The notes beneath the pieces are model-generated. The model searched no databases and had not been told where the DNA came from. It was given only the letters and a program-made list of their open reading frames with translations. From Flammeovirgaceae bacterium 311 (lineage in GTDB: Bacteria; Bacteroidota; Bacteroidia; Cytophagales; Cyclobacteriaceae), in NCBI GenBank assembly GCA_000597885.1, contig CP004371.1, positions 4,170,501 through 4,234,500 of the forward strand: 64,000 nt of DNA. The letters run 5' to 3'. Positions within the stretch are counted from its first letter, which is position 1. The number at the start of each line of letters is the position of its first letter. Made by a program: the position numbers and the translations under genes. This document shows, piece by piece, positions 46,572 to 56,045 of the stretch.

Positions 46572-47525
46572 ATGATTTCGCTTGTTAAAGGGTATACTCG
46601 TAAATTGATAGATAATTTCCTGGGAAAGTATGAATACAGGCTTTTGAATAATAAGCATTTAGCATATTATGAAGACTTTGCTATAAATATTTTGAAGGAA
46701 GTAGAAAGGACTATGGATAATAAAGAAATTGAATCTATAGTATTTTCTAAAGACCGGGCCATGCAGCTTCATGCTTTTTTAGCATCTTATATTGAAAGAG
46801 TCAGCAACAGAGGTAGAATGTACATCTTGTATAAATGTACAAACCAGCGACATCAAAAGAGTTATGATCAGTTAAAGGAGGGTTTTGCCGGGGAAGATTT
46901 TGTTTTTATTGAAGAGAAAGAATTCAGGAAACAGCTAATTGATATATGTGAGCAGTCAGGGGCCGGTAAGATCATGTTTTATGTAGATGACATGATATTC
47001 ACGCATAAAATAGACTATGCTGTACTTGGTGGAATAAATACGGCAGAATCCATATTATCTCTAAGCAGAGGAAAAGATATGGATTTTAGCATTGTACTTC
47101 AAAAACCCTTAGTGCTGCCCCCTTTCACCAGCGAAGAGAACAATTTGGAGAGATTTAGCTGGAATTATTTAAAAGAATTCAGTGAATGGACCTATCCCTT
47201 GGGAGTATCGGGTTATATGTATGGCAGGATAGAGGTACTGGCAATGCTAAAGAGCATTTCTTTCAAGGCACCAAATTCACTTGAAATTTCCATGCAGATA
47301 TATCTTCCTTATTATATCCGGCGAAGTGGCTTGTGTACAAAGTTTGCTGCTTGTGTGTGTGTACATGCCAATCTTGTCCAGTCAGAAATTGAAAATCCTA
47401 CTTTAGGAACCTATTCAATAGAAGAGCTTTTGATTTTATGGGAAAAGGGTAAGAGAATAAATATTCATGAATTTTATGATACACCAATCAGTGAAACACA
47501 GATAAAAGCATATACTTTCGTCTAA
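46572..47525 (+). CDS. Putative glycosyltransferase, GT-A-like, family not identified
   Basis: This 317-residue protein has an IVFSKDRAMQLHAFLASYI region (about residues 56-74) like the N-terminus of GT-A sugar transferases. A YVDDMIF motif with Asp139-Asp140 could bind metal and nucleotide. No membrane segment is seen. It sits between the FdtB-like gene and wzx, so a glycosyltransferase acting on the repeat unit is the likely role. The match is to fold-level motifs only, and I cannot name a CAZy family. Confidence 0.6.
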   Translation: MISLVKGYTRKLIDNFLGKYEYRLLNNKHLAYYEDFAINILKEVERTMDNKEIESIVFSKDRAMQLHAFLASYIERVSNRGRMYILYKCTNQRHQKSYDQLKEGFAGEDFVFIEEKEFRKQLIDICEQSGAGKIMFYVDDMIFTHKIDYAVLGGINTAESILSLSRGKDMDFSIVLQKPLVLPPFTSEENNLERFSWNYLKEFSEWTYPLGVSGYMYGRIEVLAMLKSISFKAPNSLEISMQIYLPYYIRRSGLCTKFAACVCVHANLVQSEIENPTLGTYSIEELLILWEKGKRINIHEFYDTPISETQIKAYTFV

Positions 47526-47587
47526 AGATTTTACAGTAGTGGTTTATTGAATATTGTTAAAAGGTTTTGTATGTTCTTTAATAACTG

Positions 47588-49075
47588 ATGTTGACACAGA
47601 AGCATTCTTACCGCAGTATGTTTAAGGCTGCAGGCTTGTTTGGAGGAGTACAGGTTATACAGATTCTGACTGTTCTGGTACGTTCTAAATTTATTGCTAT
47701 TCTGCTGGGGCCTGCAGGCATGGGTGTGTCAAGCCTGTTCTTGTCCACAACAGCCATGATTGGTAATATTGCTGGCCTGGGGTTAAACTTTAGTGCAGTA
47801 AGAGATATATCACAGGCTGCAGAGACTAATGATATTAGTAAAGTTAGCCGGATATTAAAGATCATCAGTCGTTGGATATGGGTAAGTGGTTTGATAGGAA
47901 TGATTTCCACCTTAGCTTTTGCCCCCTATCTTAGTCAGTTTGCTTTCGGTAACAAAGATTATACCTGGGCATTTGTCTGGCTTTCGGTGACCCTGCTCTT
48001 GAATGCACTATCAAGCGGCAATATAGCGCTTATGCAGGGCATGCATAAACTAAAATCGGTTGCGAAATCATCTGTAATAGGCTCTGTTGTTGGCTTAACT
48101 ACTTCTGTACCACTTTACTACTTTTACGGGATAAAGGGCATTGTACCTGCGCTTATACTGGCTTCACTGTCGGCATTTATAATTAGCTTTTTTCTGGCAA
48201 GAAAAATTGAAAAGGTGCCAGTAAAAGTCTCTTATAGCGAAACTTACAGGGAGGGGCAGGAGATGGTGAAACTCGGTGTAATCATGATGATCAGCGTGTT
48301 TATTGGGACCTTTGTTACATATATAGTGAATGCCTTCATTAGTCATAAAGGTGGGATAGAAGATGTGGGACTCTATCAGGCAGGCATTAGTATAACCAAT
48401 CAGTATGTTGGCTTAGTATTTGGTGCCATGAGTGTTGATTATTTTCCACGCCTTTCCGCCATTAGTGTGGATAATAAAAAAGTACGGGAACTTGCAAATC
48501 AACAGGGTGAAATTGTATTGCTGATTGCTGCTCCACTTTTAGTTGCACTTATTGTTACAGCTCCGCTTGTTATCAGAATTCTGCTCTCTCCTGAATTCTA
48601 TTCAATCACTAAATTCATAAGATTTATTGCAGTAGGTATGTTATTCAAGGCTGCTTCTTTCGCTGTTGGTTACATTTCCTTTGCTAAGGGTGATAAAAAA
48701 GTGTTCTTCATTGTTGAGGGTGTTATAGGTAACTTTATGACGTTGTTGTTAAATGTTGTTGCATATAGCTTTTGGGGGTTGAATGGGTTAGGTATATCTT
48801 TTCTACTGAGCTACGTGCTCTACTTTATATTGATATTAGGTGTTACAAAAAGATTGTACTCATTTACACTGGAGATGAGATTTATAAAACTGTTTCAGAT
48901 CTTTTTACTGTTGTGTCTGATCTCTTTTGTAGTAATGGTTTCAATTGATACTACATGGTCTTATGTACTGGGGGGGCTAATATTCCTGATTTCAGTGATT
49001 ATCTCTTACAGAGAAATGGAAAAAAGGATTGACTTAAAAAGTTTTATTAATTCACGGTTTAACCGCCCCCGGTAA
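47588..49075 (+). CDS. wzx: Wzx-type oligosaccharide flippase
   Basis: Wzx moves undecaprenyl-linked repeat units across the inner membrane. The 495-residue protein has about 12-14 hydrophobic segments and lacks large soluble domains. GPAGMGVSSLFLSTTAMIGNIAGLGL near residue 35 and RKIEKVPVKVSYSE in a cytoplasmic loop are like MATE/MOP-superfamily flippases of O-antigen clusters. It is the only flippase in the window, and it lies among glycosyltransferase genes, as is usual. Confidence 0.9.
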   Translation: MLTQKHSYRSMFKAAGLFGGVQVIQILTVLVRSKFIAILLGPAGMGVSSLFLSTTAMIGNIAGLGLNFSAVRDISQAAETNDISKVSRILKIISRWIWVSGLIGMISTLAFAPYLSQFAFGNKDYTWAFVWLSVTLLLNALSSGNIALMQGMHKLKSVAKSSVIGSVVGLTTSVPLYYFYGIKGIVPALILASLSAFIISFFLARKIEKVPVKVSYSETYREGQEMVKLGVIMMISVFIGTFVTYIVNAFISHKGGIEDVGLYQAGISITNQYVGLVFGAMSVDYFPRLSAISVDNKKVRELANQQGEIVLLIAAPLLVALIVTAPLVIRILLSPEFYSITKFIRFIAVGMLFKAASFAVGYISFAKGDKKVFFIVEGVIGNFMTLLLNVVAYSFWGLNGLGISFLLSYVLYFILILGVTKRLYSFTLEMRFIKLFQIFLLLCLISFVVMVSIDTTWSYVLGGLIFLISVIISYREMEKRIDLKSFINSRFNRPR

Positions 49076-49180
49076 AATTGATATGTTAAAAATGTTGTGC
49101 AGTAGGGCTGAATATAGCCTGCTTGGTATTGAAGTACTTGTAAATAAGAGTAGATAGTTCTCTCTATTATCTAAAAAAGG

Positions 49181-50146
49181 ATGATTAGTATCGATAAAGA
49201 AGCTCCGTTGGTCTCTATTGTAGTTGTAACATATAATTCAGCAGAGTTTGTAATAGAGACCCTTGAAAGTTGTAAAGTGCAGACATATCAAAATATTGAG
49301 CTGATTATTACTGACGATGGCTCTGCTGATGATACAGTTTCCATATGTAAAAAATGGGTTTCAGAGAACAAGAGTAGATTTTCTAATGCTGAAGTTGTTA
49401 CCGTTGTAAAAAATACAGGAATTTCTGCTAATTGTAACAGGGGTGTTAGCTCAGCAAATGGTGAATGGATAAAAACCATTGCAGGTGATGATGCTTTGAT
49501 GCCAGACTGTATAAAAGATAACCTGGCTTATATTAATGAAAATCCTGATGCTCAGGTAATTCATTCAAAGAGACATGATTATCAGGGAGATTTTCAGGAA
49601 CAGAATTTTATTGAGGAGTATACGGTAGAACATCATCCCTTTGGATCTTCTCACATCACCGCCAGTAAGCAGTTCGAAATATTGTTGCGGCAGGTTTATG
49701 TATCAGCGCCGACTATCTTTATAAAAAAGTCGCTGCTCATTGAAATGAAGGGTTTTGATGAAAGCATTCCGATGATCGAAGACTGGCCCCTGTGGTTAAG
49801 AATCACATCGGCAGGATATAAAATCCATTATTTGAATAAAGCGACAATCAAGTACAGATTACATGCTGCATCAGTCTCCTCAACGCAGCATCAGACAAGG
49901 CTTATTTCAAAATTAGAAGAAAGAAAGCATATAGTATATAAAAACTATATTTATCCAAATGTACCTGCTTTTGAACGGCTTTTATATGAATACAATTTTA
50001 AGCGAATGAAAGCCTTTAATTACTTTGGAATCAATAAAAGAACGAAATTCACATGGTTCTTGGATAAACTAACAGCCTATCCTGTTTTTAAATACAGATT
50101 ATTAAAAGATAGACGCATCGTTGCCAGTCTTAAAAAGTCAAAATAG
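49181..50146 (+). CDS. Family 2 glycosyltransferase
   Basis: This 321-residue GT-A glycosyltransferase has the GT2 start VSIVVVTYNSAEFV, IITDDGSADDT (nucleotide-binding Asp), and TIAGDDALMPDC as the DxD-like metal site near residue 104. FDESIPMIEDWPLWLRI, with the catalytic-base-type ED motif, follows. Inverting transfer of a sugar to the growing lipid-linked unit is expected. It has no membrane segment. The donor and linkage cannot be read. Confidence 0.9.
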   Translation: MISIDKEAPLVSIVVVTYNSAEFVIETLESCKVQTYQNIELIITDDGSADDTVSICKKWVSENKSRFSNAEVVTVVKNTGISANCNRGVSSANGEWIKTIAGDDALMPDCIKDNLAYINENPDAQVIHSKRHDYQGDFQEQNFIEEYTVEHHPFGSSHITASKQFEILLRQVYVSAPTIFIKKSLLIEMKGFDESIPMIEDWPLWLRITSAGYKIHYLNKATIKYRLHAASVSSTQHQTRLISKLEERKHIVYKNYIYPNVPAFERLLYEYNFKRMKAFNYFGINKRTKFTWFLDKLTAYPVFKYRLLKDRRIVASLKKSK

Positions 50147-50221
50147 TGAAATACGCCAGCCCACATTCTAGGAGTAAACAAAATCTTCTATAGTTTAACA
50201 GATTTGATTAGGGGAGATAAA

Positions 50222-50377
50222 ATGATGGTTCAGAAAGATAAAAACATAAAAGTATACTCTCAGAATACGTTAACTGCTGCATATAATGATCCCTGTCTGG
50301 GGCGGGAAACTCCTGAACTCTCAGTGACCTTAGGGTTGGTGAATGCCTTTATGACTATCTCAGGTCCATCTTTATGA
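50222..50377 (+). CDS. Small ORF, 51 residues, coupled to a glycosyltransferase gene
   Basis: ATG 50222 to TGA 50375-50377. A strong Shine-Dalgarno (AGGGGAG, 50210-50216) lies six bases before the start, and the stop overlaps the next start as ATGA (50374-50377). The peptide starts MMVQKDKNIKVYSQN, is soluble in composition, and has one Cys. I do not recognise it. Both the SD and the coupling suggest translation, perhaps as a leader that sets translation of the downstream gene. Confidence 0.42.
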   Translation: MMVQKDKNIKVYSQNTLTAAYNDPCLGRETPELSVTLGLVNAFMTISGPSL

Positions 50378-51570
50378 ATATTTTCATAGTACCTTCCTGG
50401 TACCCATCAATAAAAATTCCAATAGCCGGTATCTTTTTCAAAGAACAGGCTTCTTACCTTGCTGAAATTATTAAAGATATTAATGTAGGAGTAAGTCTCT
50501 GGGGACAAAGTGATCCCGATTTAGGAATCACCAAGAATATTCCCTCATCCCTGCGGGCGCTCTATAATTTTTCCAGAATAGATAAGAATACTAAAATTAC
50601 TGCTAAAAGGCCTAATTTATACGAATACTATACACCTGTATTAAACTGGTCTCACAAGTTGCTGGATGGCAATATGTCGGGAATTGTAAAGGCCAATTTA
50701 TCAAATTTGCAGAAATTTGAGCAGCAGTATGGAAAGGTAGATGTAATCCATGCGCATGTGAGCTATCCGGCGGGCTACATAGCAATGGCGCTCTCAAAGC
50801 AATTAGGTATTCCATATGTTATCACAGAGCATATGGGGCCTTTCCCTTTTGATACCTTCTTGAATGAAGGCGTTATTCATCCTAAGTTAGCTGAAGCAAT
50901 CAGCGAAGCAGATCAGGTATTAGCTGTTAGCCCCAGTCTTAGCAAAAATATAAGTAAATTTGGTTTCAAAGAGCCTGCATTTATACCCAACGTCATTGAT
51001 GAGGACTTCTTCAATGTTGGAGAGCCGGTAAGTGCCTTTCCTTTCAGGTTTTTCACTTTGGCAAATTTATCTCCCGAAAAAGGAATCGACGATTTATTAG
51101 CGGCTGTAGCCATAGTCACAAAGCAGAAGGAAGATGTATGCTTTAACATCGGTGGCGGAGGAAGTTACCTTGATTCCTACAGAGCGAAATCTAAGAAAAT
51201 GGGTATCAGCCGATATATTAACTGGCTTGGCCAGCTAAGCAGGGAGGAAGCAAGGGAGCAGTACCAGAAGTGCAATGCTTTTATACTACCCAGCCATGGA
51301 GAAACCTTTGGAGTGGTTTATGCCGAGGCTATTTCCAGTGGTAAACCTGTTATTGCAACTCGTTGTGGAGGTCCGGAGTGTATTGTGGATGAAAAAAATG
51401 GATTATTGGCGAATGTTAAGGATCCGGCCGATTTAGCAGAAAAAATTATTTATATGATTGAAAATTACCAGCGTTTCGATGCTCTTGAGATACGGCGTCA
51501 ATTTGAAAGTAAATTTTCGAAGAATGTAGTAATCCCTAAAATTGTTGAGGTTTACAGATCAATAGTCTGA
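50374..51570 (+). CDS. Family 4-type glycosyltransferase (GT-B)
   Basis: This 398-residue GT-B enzyme begins IFIVPSWYPSIKIPIAGIFF, as in GT4 transferases. The second domain has FFTLANLSPEKGIDDLLAAV and the donor-binding Glu motif HGETFGVVYAEAISSGKPVIATRCGG (two Glu seven residues apart). It should retain anomeric configuration when adding a sugar to the repeat unit. Its start overlaps the small ORF by four bases. Donor unknown. Confidence 0.9.
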   Translation: MNIFIVPSWYPSIKIPIAGIFFKEQASYLAEIIKDINVGVSLWGQSDPDLGITKNIPSSLRALYNFSRIDKNTKITAKRPNLYEYYTPVLNWSHKLLDGNMSGIVKANLSNLQKFEQQYGKVDVIHAHVSYPAGYIAMALSKQLGIPYVITEHMGPFPFDTFLNEGVIHPKLAEAISEADQVLAVSPSLSKNISKFGFKEPAFIPNVIDEDFFNVGEPVSAFPFRFFTLANLSPEKGIDDLLAAVAIVTKQKEDVCFNIGGGGSYLDSYRAKSKKMGISRYINWLGQLSREEAREQYQKCNAFILPSHGETFGVVYAEAISSGKPVIATRCGGPECIVDEKNGLLANVKDPADLAEKIIYMIENYQRFDALEIRRQFESKFSKNVVIPKIVEVYRSIV

Positions 51571-51633
51571 AAAGCAGAAGCATGTTTTGCCTGCAAGAGA
51601 AATAAGTATTAATAGTAGATATACAGCAAAGGT

Positions 51634-53538
51634 ATGTGTGGAATTGGCGGAGCCATAAATTATAAAAGAAGAGAGATCTTAACAGAAACTATTCAGGGCA
51701 TAGGCCAATGCATAGAACACCGCGGCCCAGACGACTTTGGATTTTATTTTTCTGCCAGTGGAGAAAAGGCTCTTACAAGAGATATAAGGGAAGGATTTGA
51801 TTTTAATGTTGCCCTGCTGCACCGGAGGCTTTCCATTCTTGATCTATCCGAGAGAGGTTGGCAGCCCATGCAGACGCATGATAAAAGATATACTATTTCC
51901 TTCAATGGCGAGGTATATAATTATGTTGAGTTAAGAAATATTCTTGTTAAGAAGGGCCACCGGTTTGTTACAGAAACGGATACCGAGGTTATTCTGTATG
52001 CTTACAAAGAATGGGGAGTGGCTTGTTTACCTCATTTTAATGGAATGTTTGCCTTTGCAATACATGATGCAGTTACAAATGATATTTTTATCGCTAGAGA
52101 CCCATTTGGTATAAAGCCTCTGTATTATGTTCAGAATGAAAACTTCTTCTTATTCTGTTCTGAAATCAAAGGCTTACTGGTTGAGCCAAAGCTACAAAGA
52201 ACAGTTAATTACAGTAGATTAAAGGAGTACCTGAAGTATGGTTGGGTTAACCAGAATACAGAAACCATATTCAGGGAAATAAAGCAGATACCTGCTGCGC
52301 ATTATGCTATCATCTCTGCAAATTCCTACAGCCCAATAGAGACAAAGCCTTACTGGGAGATTCAGCCTACAGAAAAAACAGATCTTAGCTTTGATGATGC
52401 TGTTGCCAGAGTTCGGGAAATCTTATATAATAATATTAAAATTCACCTAAGAAGCGATGTGGAGGTGGGGTATACCTTGTCTGGTGGTATAGATTCTTCT
52501 TCTGTTATAGGTGTTGCAAATGATATTTTCCAGCAGAGCAAGAAGTTTTCTTTTAGCTATATTCCTAATTACGAAGAGAAGAGCGAAAGAAAATGGATCG
52601 ATATTGTGAATGCCAGAGTGCAGGCACAACCACATTTCACCCAGCCCTCTGAAGCAACTTTTATTTCAGAGATTGAAAGAATAATAGGCCTTCAGGATGA
52701 GCCTTTTGGTAGTACCAGTATATATGCACAGTATAAAGTGTTTGAGCTGGTTAAGCAAAACAATATTAAAGTAGTACTGGACGGGCAGGGAGCCGATGAA
52801 ATTTTTGCAGGATATCCAATCTTTTTCTCAGAGCGTGCCCTGACAATTCTCAAGAAGCAGGGCATAGCAAAATATTTTGATTTCATCAAAAGAATTGATC
52901 CTGCTTTAAATTTTTCGAAGCAAAAGCAAATCTTCAAAACGCTCTATAAGTACTTACCGGCACAACTGCAGGCCGAAGTAGAAAAGCGATATTACGCCCA
53001 CACCTCCAGACTGTTGGATAAAGATTTGTTTAATGTTGAGGAAGCAAAGTTTGATGCTTCACTCTTTAGGGATAATTTTATGAAAGGATCGCTTTATAAG
53101 GCATTAAGACATAATGATTTGCCCTCAATGTTGCGCTACCAGGATAGAAATTCCATGATCTTTTCTGTGGAGGGTCGTGTGCCTTTCCTGACTAAGGATC
53201 TGGTTGAATTCGTGTATTCCCTTCCTGAAGAATATATATTACCGAATGAAGGTTACACAAAGAAACTGCTAAGGGAAGCAATGAAGGATTTTCTGCCGGT
53301 AGAGATATTGAACCGAAAAGACAAGATTGGCTTTGAAACGCCCGAAAAAAAATGGATAAAGAATTCATCTGACTGGACCTTTGATATTCTTAACCTGGCC
53401 CGCAAGGAGCAGGGTATCAATATTGAAATGCTCAAAAAAGAATTTCAGGAAGTTTTTGACCATAAAAGAGAATACACTGTAGTGCATTGGAGGTACCTAA
53501 ACTTTATTAAGTGGGCCGACATGAACAAAGTAGTATAA
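51634..53538 (+). CDS. asnB: Asparagine synthase-like glutamine amidotransferase
   Basis: This 634-residue protein has the class II glutaminase Cys2 at the N-terminus (MCGIGGAINY) and RDPFGIKPLYY near residue 155. The synthetase domain carries the ATP-pyrophosphatase loop SGGIDSS at residues 283-289, and VEGRVPFLTKDLVEF follows. AsnB makes asparagine from aspartate and glutamine. Within polysaccharide clusters, such proteins often amidate sugar carboxylates instead. The WbpB-type uronic-acid module at 38-41 kb would provide such a carboxyl group, but that link is inference. Confidence 0.9.
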   Translation: MCGIGGAINYKRREILTETIQGIGQCIEHRGPDDFGFYFSASGEKALTRDIREGFDFNVALLHRRLSILDLSERGWQPMQTHDKRYTISFNGEVYNYVELRNILVKKGHRFVTETDTEVILYAYKEWGVACLPHFNGMFAFAIHDAVTNDIFIARDPFGIKPLYYVQNENFFLFCSEIKGLLVEPKLQRTVNYSRLKEYLKYGWVNQNTETIFREIKQIPAAHYAIISANSYSPIETKPYWEIQPTEKTDLSFDDAVARVREILYNNIKIHLRSDVEVGYTLSGGIDSSSVIGVANDIFQQSKKFSFSYIPNYEEKSERKWIDIVNARVQAQPHFTQPSEATFISEIERIIGLQDEPFGSTSIYAQYKVFELVKQNNIKVVLDGQGADEIFAGYPIFFSERALTILKKQGIAKYFDFIKRIDPALNFSKQKQIFKTLYKYLPAQLQAEVEKRYYAHTSRLLDKDLFNVEEAKFDASLFRDNFMKGSLYKALRHNDLPSMLRYQDRNSMIFSVEGRVPFLTKDLVEFVYSLPEEYILPNEGYTKKLLREAMKDFLPVEILNRKDKIGFETPEKKWIKNSSDWTFDILNLARKEQGINIEMLKKEFQEVFDHKREYTVVHWRYLNFIKWADMNKVV

Positions 53539-53609
53539 ATGATTAGTAAGTAAGTAGAACTGGCAGGTGGGCAGTGTCAGGTTTGTGGATGCAAAGAGTG
53601 GATAAAGAA

Positions 53610-54704
53610 ATGAATCATAAGGTTACTCTGATTACAGGGCATTATTGGAATTCAAAAAGAAGGGCAGGCTTTCATCACATTGCAAATGCATTGCAGGAGC
53701 TGGGTCATGAAGTTCTTTTTTTTACGGCACCTGTCAGTAAGCTTCATGAGTTAAAGGGCGATCACATAGTACAGTATGCAATAAAAGAAGAGGCAAACAG
53801 GGTAATAAATAAAGGTGAAGTTTTAAGTTATTTACATTATACCCCCTGGCATGTAGCCAACACAAGGTTTGCTTTAACGAATCTTCTTACAACGCCGGTA
53901 GCATCTCTTTATCAGCACTTTAAATTTGCTAAAGAAGCAGCAGCATTCATTGCTGAGAGTGCTTATATTATTTTTGAAAGTACCCCTGGCTTACTACTCT
54001 TCGATAAGGTAAGAGAGTTAAATCCTAAGGCAAAATATATATACAGAGTGTCTGATGATCTTCGGTTTTTGAATGTTCATCCAGCACTTATCAAATATGA
54101 AAACAGAATACTGCTTAAGTTTGATCTGGTAAGTATAGTAAGCTCTCATTTTCATAGCTTATTCAAGACTAAAAATGTAAAGCTACATTTTCATGGCATC
54201 AATAAGCAGATTTTCAATGAAGCTCTTGATAATCCGTACCCTCAGAATACTGTAAACCTGGTGTTTGTGGGGAATGCTTATTTTGATGTCTCATTCATAG
54301 AAATTGCTTCTGAACTGTTTCCTGATTACAAATTTCATATTATTGGTCCAATTCAGGGATTGCCTGATAAGCAGAACATTATTAAATACGGAGAGCTTCC
54401 TTTTCAGGATACTGTTAAGTATATCAGGCATGCTAGTGCTGGCCTTCATACATTAGAGCATACAAAAGGGGCAGAAGGTTTTACAGATACGTTAAAAGTA
54501 CATCAGTACACTTACTGTAAATTACCTATTGTTGCACCCGAGTTCCTTAGATCTAACAGAGAGCATGCTTTCTATTATCAGTCAGGGCAAAAAGATTCTA
54601 TCAGGTTGGCTGTTACATCTGCCCTTAAGTATCCAAAGGAGAACATTGATGCTGCTGACGTGCTGGACTGGAAAGAGCTTGCTGGAAAACTACTGACAGA
54701 ATAA
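53610..54704 (+). CDS. Putative glycosyltransferase, GT-B-like
   Basis: The protein has about 364 residues from ATG 53610 (MNHKVTLITGHYWNSKRRAG); upstream in-frame GTG 53574 and ATG 53589 are alternatives. It looks like a GT-B fold: an N-terminal domain with HHIANALQELGHEVLFF, a linker, and a second domain with VFVGNAYFDVSF and HTLEHTKGAEGFTDTLKVHQYTYCKLPIVAP. The donor-binding Glu region is degenerate compared with GT4. It has no membrane segments, ends one base before the wzy-like gene, and probably acts on the same glycan. Confidence 0.68.
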   Translation: MNHKVTLITGHYWNSKRRAGFHHIANALQELGHEVLFFTAPVSKLHELKGDHIVQYAIKEEANRVINKGEVLSYLHYTPWHVANTRFALTNLLTTPVASLYQHFKFAKEAAAFIAESAYIIFESTPGLLLFDKVRELNPKAKYIYRVSDDLRFLNVHPALIKYENRILLKFDLVSIVSSHFHSLFKTKNVKLHFHGINKQIFNEALDNPYPQNTVNLVFVGNAYFDVSFIEIASELFPDYKFHIIGPIQGLPDKQNIIKYGELPFQDTVKYIRHASAGLHTLEHTKGAEGFTDTLKVHQYTYCKLPIVAPEFLRSNREHAFYYQSGQKDSIRLAVTSALKYPKENIDAADVLDWKELAGKLLTE

Positions 54705-54705
54705 G

Positions 54706-55923
54706 ATGAGGGTACATCTTAAATTGAACTTTGCAAACCCTGCATTATTTGCTGTAGGGTTCATTGTGCTTTTTTCTTTACCTTATCTGTACCCATCTTA
54801 TCATTTTCCATACTTAAAGGTATATTCTCCATTCGTTCACCTGCTGATTACAGCATTCATTGTTTCGCTGATTTTAACTGCAAATCAGCTGTCTAAAATT
54901 TCGCTTTTCCATAAAAAGGAAATTGTTGTTCCGGATATAAATCATCAGTTCATCATTTTAAGTAAACTGGTAATTTGTATTTCTATGATCATGAATTTAT
55001 TGATTGTAGCAAATGCTTATAGTGTATACGAAGGCAATATTGAGGCTGTTAAGTACTCTTTGGAGGATTTTGGCGGAATAAACATCATATCGCAGTTGTA
55101 TCTGTTTTTTGTGCCGCCAGTTATTTTCTATGGAATAAGAAATAAAGCGAGCTATAAACTTATTGTAGGTACATTGGGAGTGCTGCTGCTTGTAAGATCT
55201 GGACTAATGGCAGAAAGACTGGCATTTCTGGAATTTGTAGTGCCTGTTTTCATCACTTATATTATTGCAAGTAAAAAGCGGCTGTTGTTTACAAAGATGG
55301 TGAAGTACTTTTTGCTCTTGCTCTCTTTCTTTATGCTTCTGGAGCTTACCAGGCAGTTTTATGACCAGTATATAGTGACAGGCGCTAAAGTTGATGTATG
55401 GTTTGCCCTGACCTGGACTTTTGAAAGATTCTTTGCTTACTATGCTGATACAACAAATAAATTTTACTTCTCTATTGAGAATGATCTTTCTTTTACCACC
55501 TACCATTATCTTACTCCTTTTGTAAGAATACTTAGAAGATTGACATCAATAAATTATGAATTTGTTCAGGTTGATTATGGGCCTTATAGGTGGAGGGACT
55601 TTACCAATCCCGGTGGCTTAACAATGCTTTACACAGATTTGGGCTACTTAAGCATATTTGTGTTTATATTCTTCTTTGCTGTATTCTTTAAGTCCTATAA
55701 GTCAATATATAAAGGTAGTCTCTTTGCACTTTGCCTGTACCCCAATTTGGTAACTGCTATTCTTGAGTTACCCAGGTTTGTGAACTTTTACCAGACCCGC
55801 TTCTTTGTACCTTTAGTTTTCTTTATAGCTACCTATTTGATTTATAAATATTTAAATTCGCGTTTTCCAATTCAGCGGAAAGATAAGCTGCCTTTAAGCA
55901 GAGCCGAAAGTGATATGCTATAA
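54706..55923 (+). CDS. wzy: Wzy-type polysaccharide polymerase candidate
   Basis: This 405-residue membrane protein has about 10-11 hydrophobic segments. A large loop (about residues 245-310) contains ERFFAYYADTTNKFYF and GPYRWRDFTNPGGLTMLYTDLGYL. The FTNPGGL...DLGY pattern is typical of oligosaccharide-repeat-unit polymerases. Wzy joins flipped units into chains in the periplasm, and Wzz controls length. It starts one base after the previous stop. A second polymerase/ligase-like protein is encoded at 57.1 kb. Confidence 0.75.
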   Translation: MRVHLKLNFANPALFAVGFIVLFSLPYLYPSYHFPYLKVYSPFVHLLITAFIVSLILTANQLSKISLFHKKEIVVPDINHQFIILSKLVICISMIMNLLIVANAYSVYEGNIEAVKYSLEDFGGINIISQLYLFFVPPVIFYGIRNKASYKLIVGTLGVLLLVRSGLMAERLAFLEFVVPVFITYIIASKKRLLFTKMVKYFLLLLSFFMLLELTRQFYDQYIVTGAKVDVWFALTWTFERFFAYYADTTNKFYFSIENDLSFTTYHYLTPFVRILRRLTSINYEFVQVDYGPYRWRDFTNPGGLTMLYTDLGYLSIFVFIFFFAVFFKSYKSIYKGSLFALCLYPNLVTAILELPRFVNFYQTRFFVPLVFFIATYLIYKYLNSRFPIQRKDKLPLSRAESDML

Positions 55924-56045
55924 AGCTTAGCCTTGGTTCTTCTTACAATGCAAAGCAGGATATTCTTATACTATACAGGAGGGAAAGGCATGCTGCTAAG
56001 CCTTGTTAAATTAAGGCTCTCTGCAGCAGGCTAATTTGGCAAAAC

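Noticed and set aside
55987-56032. Tiny 13-codon frame preceded by a GGAGGG sequence before the glycosyltransferase at 56.0 kb
   Set aside because: Too short to judge, with a direct repeat/inverted context (AAGGC...GCAGCAGGC) that could also be a small hairpin. No coding evidence.
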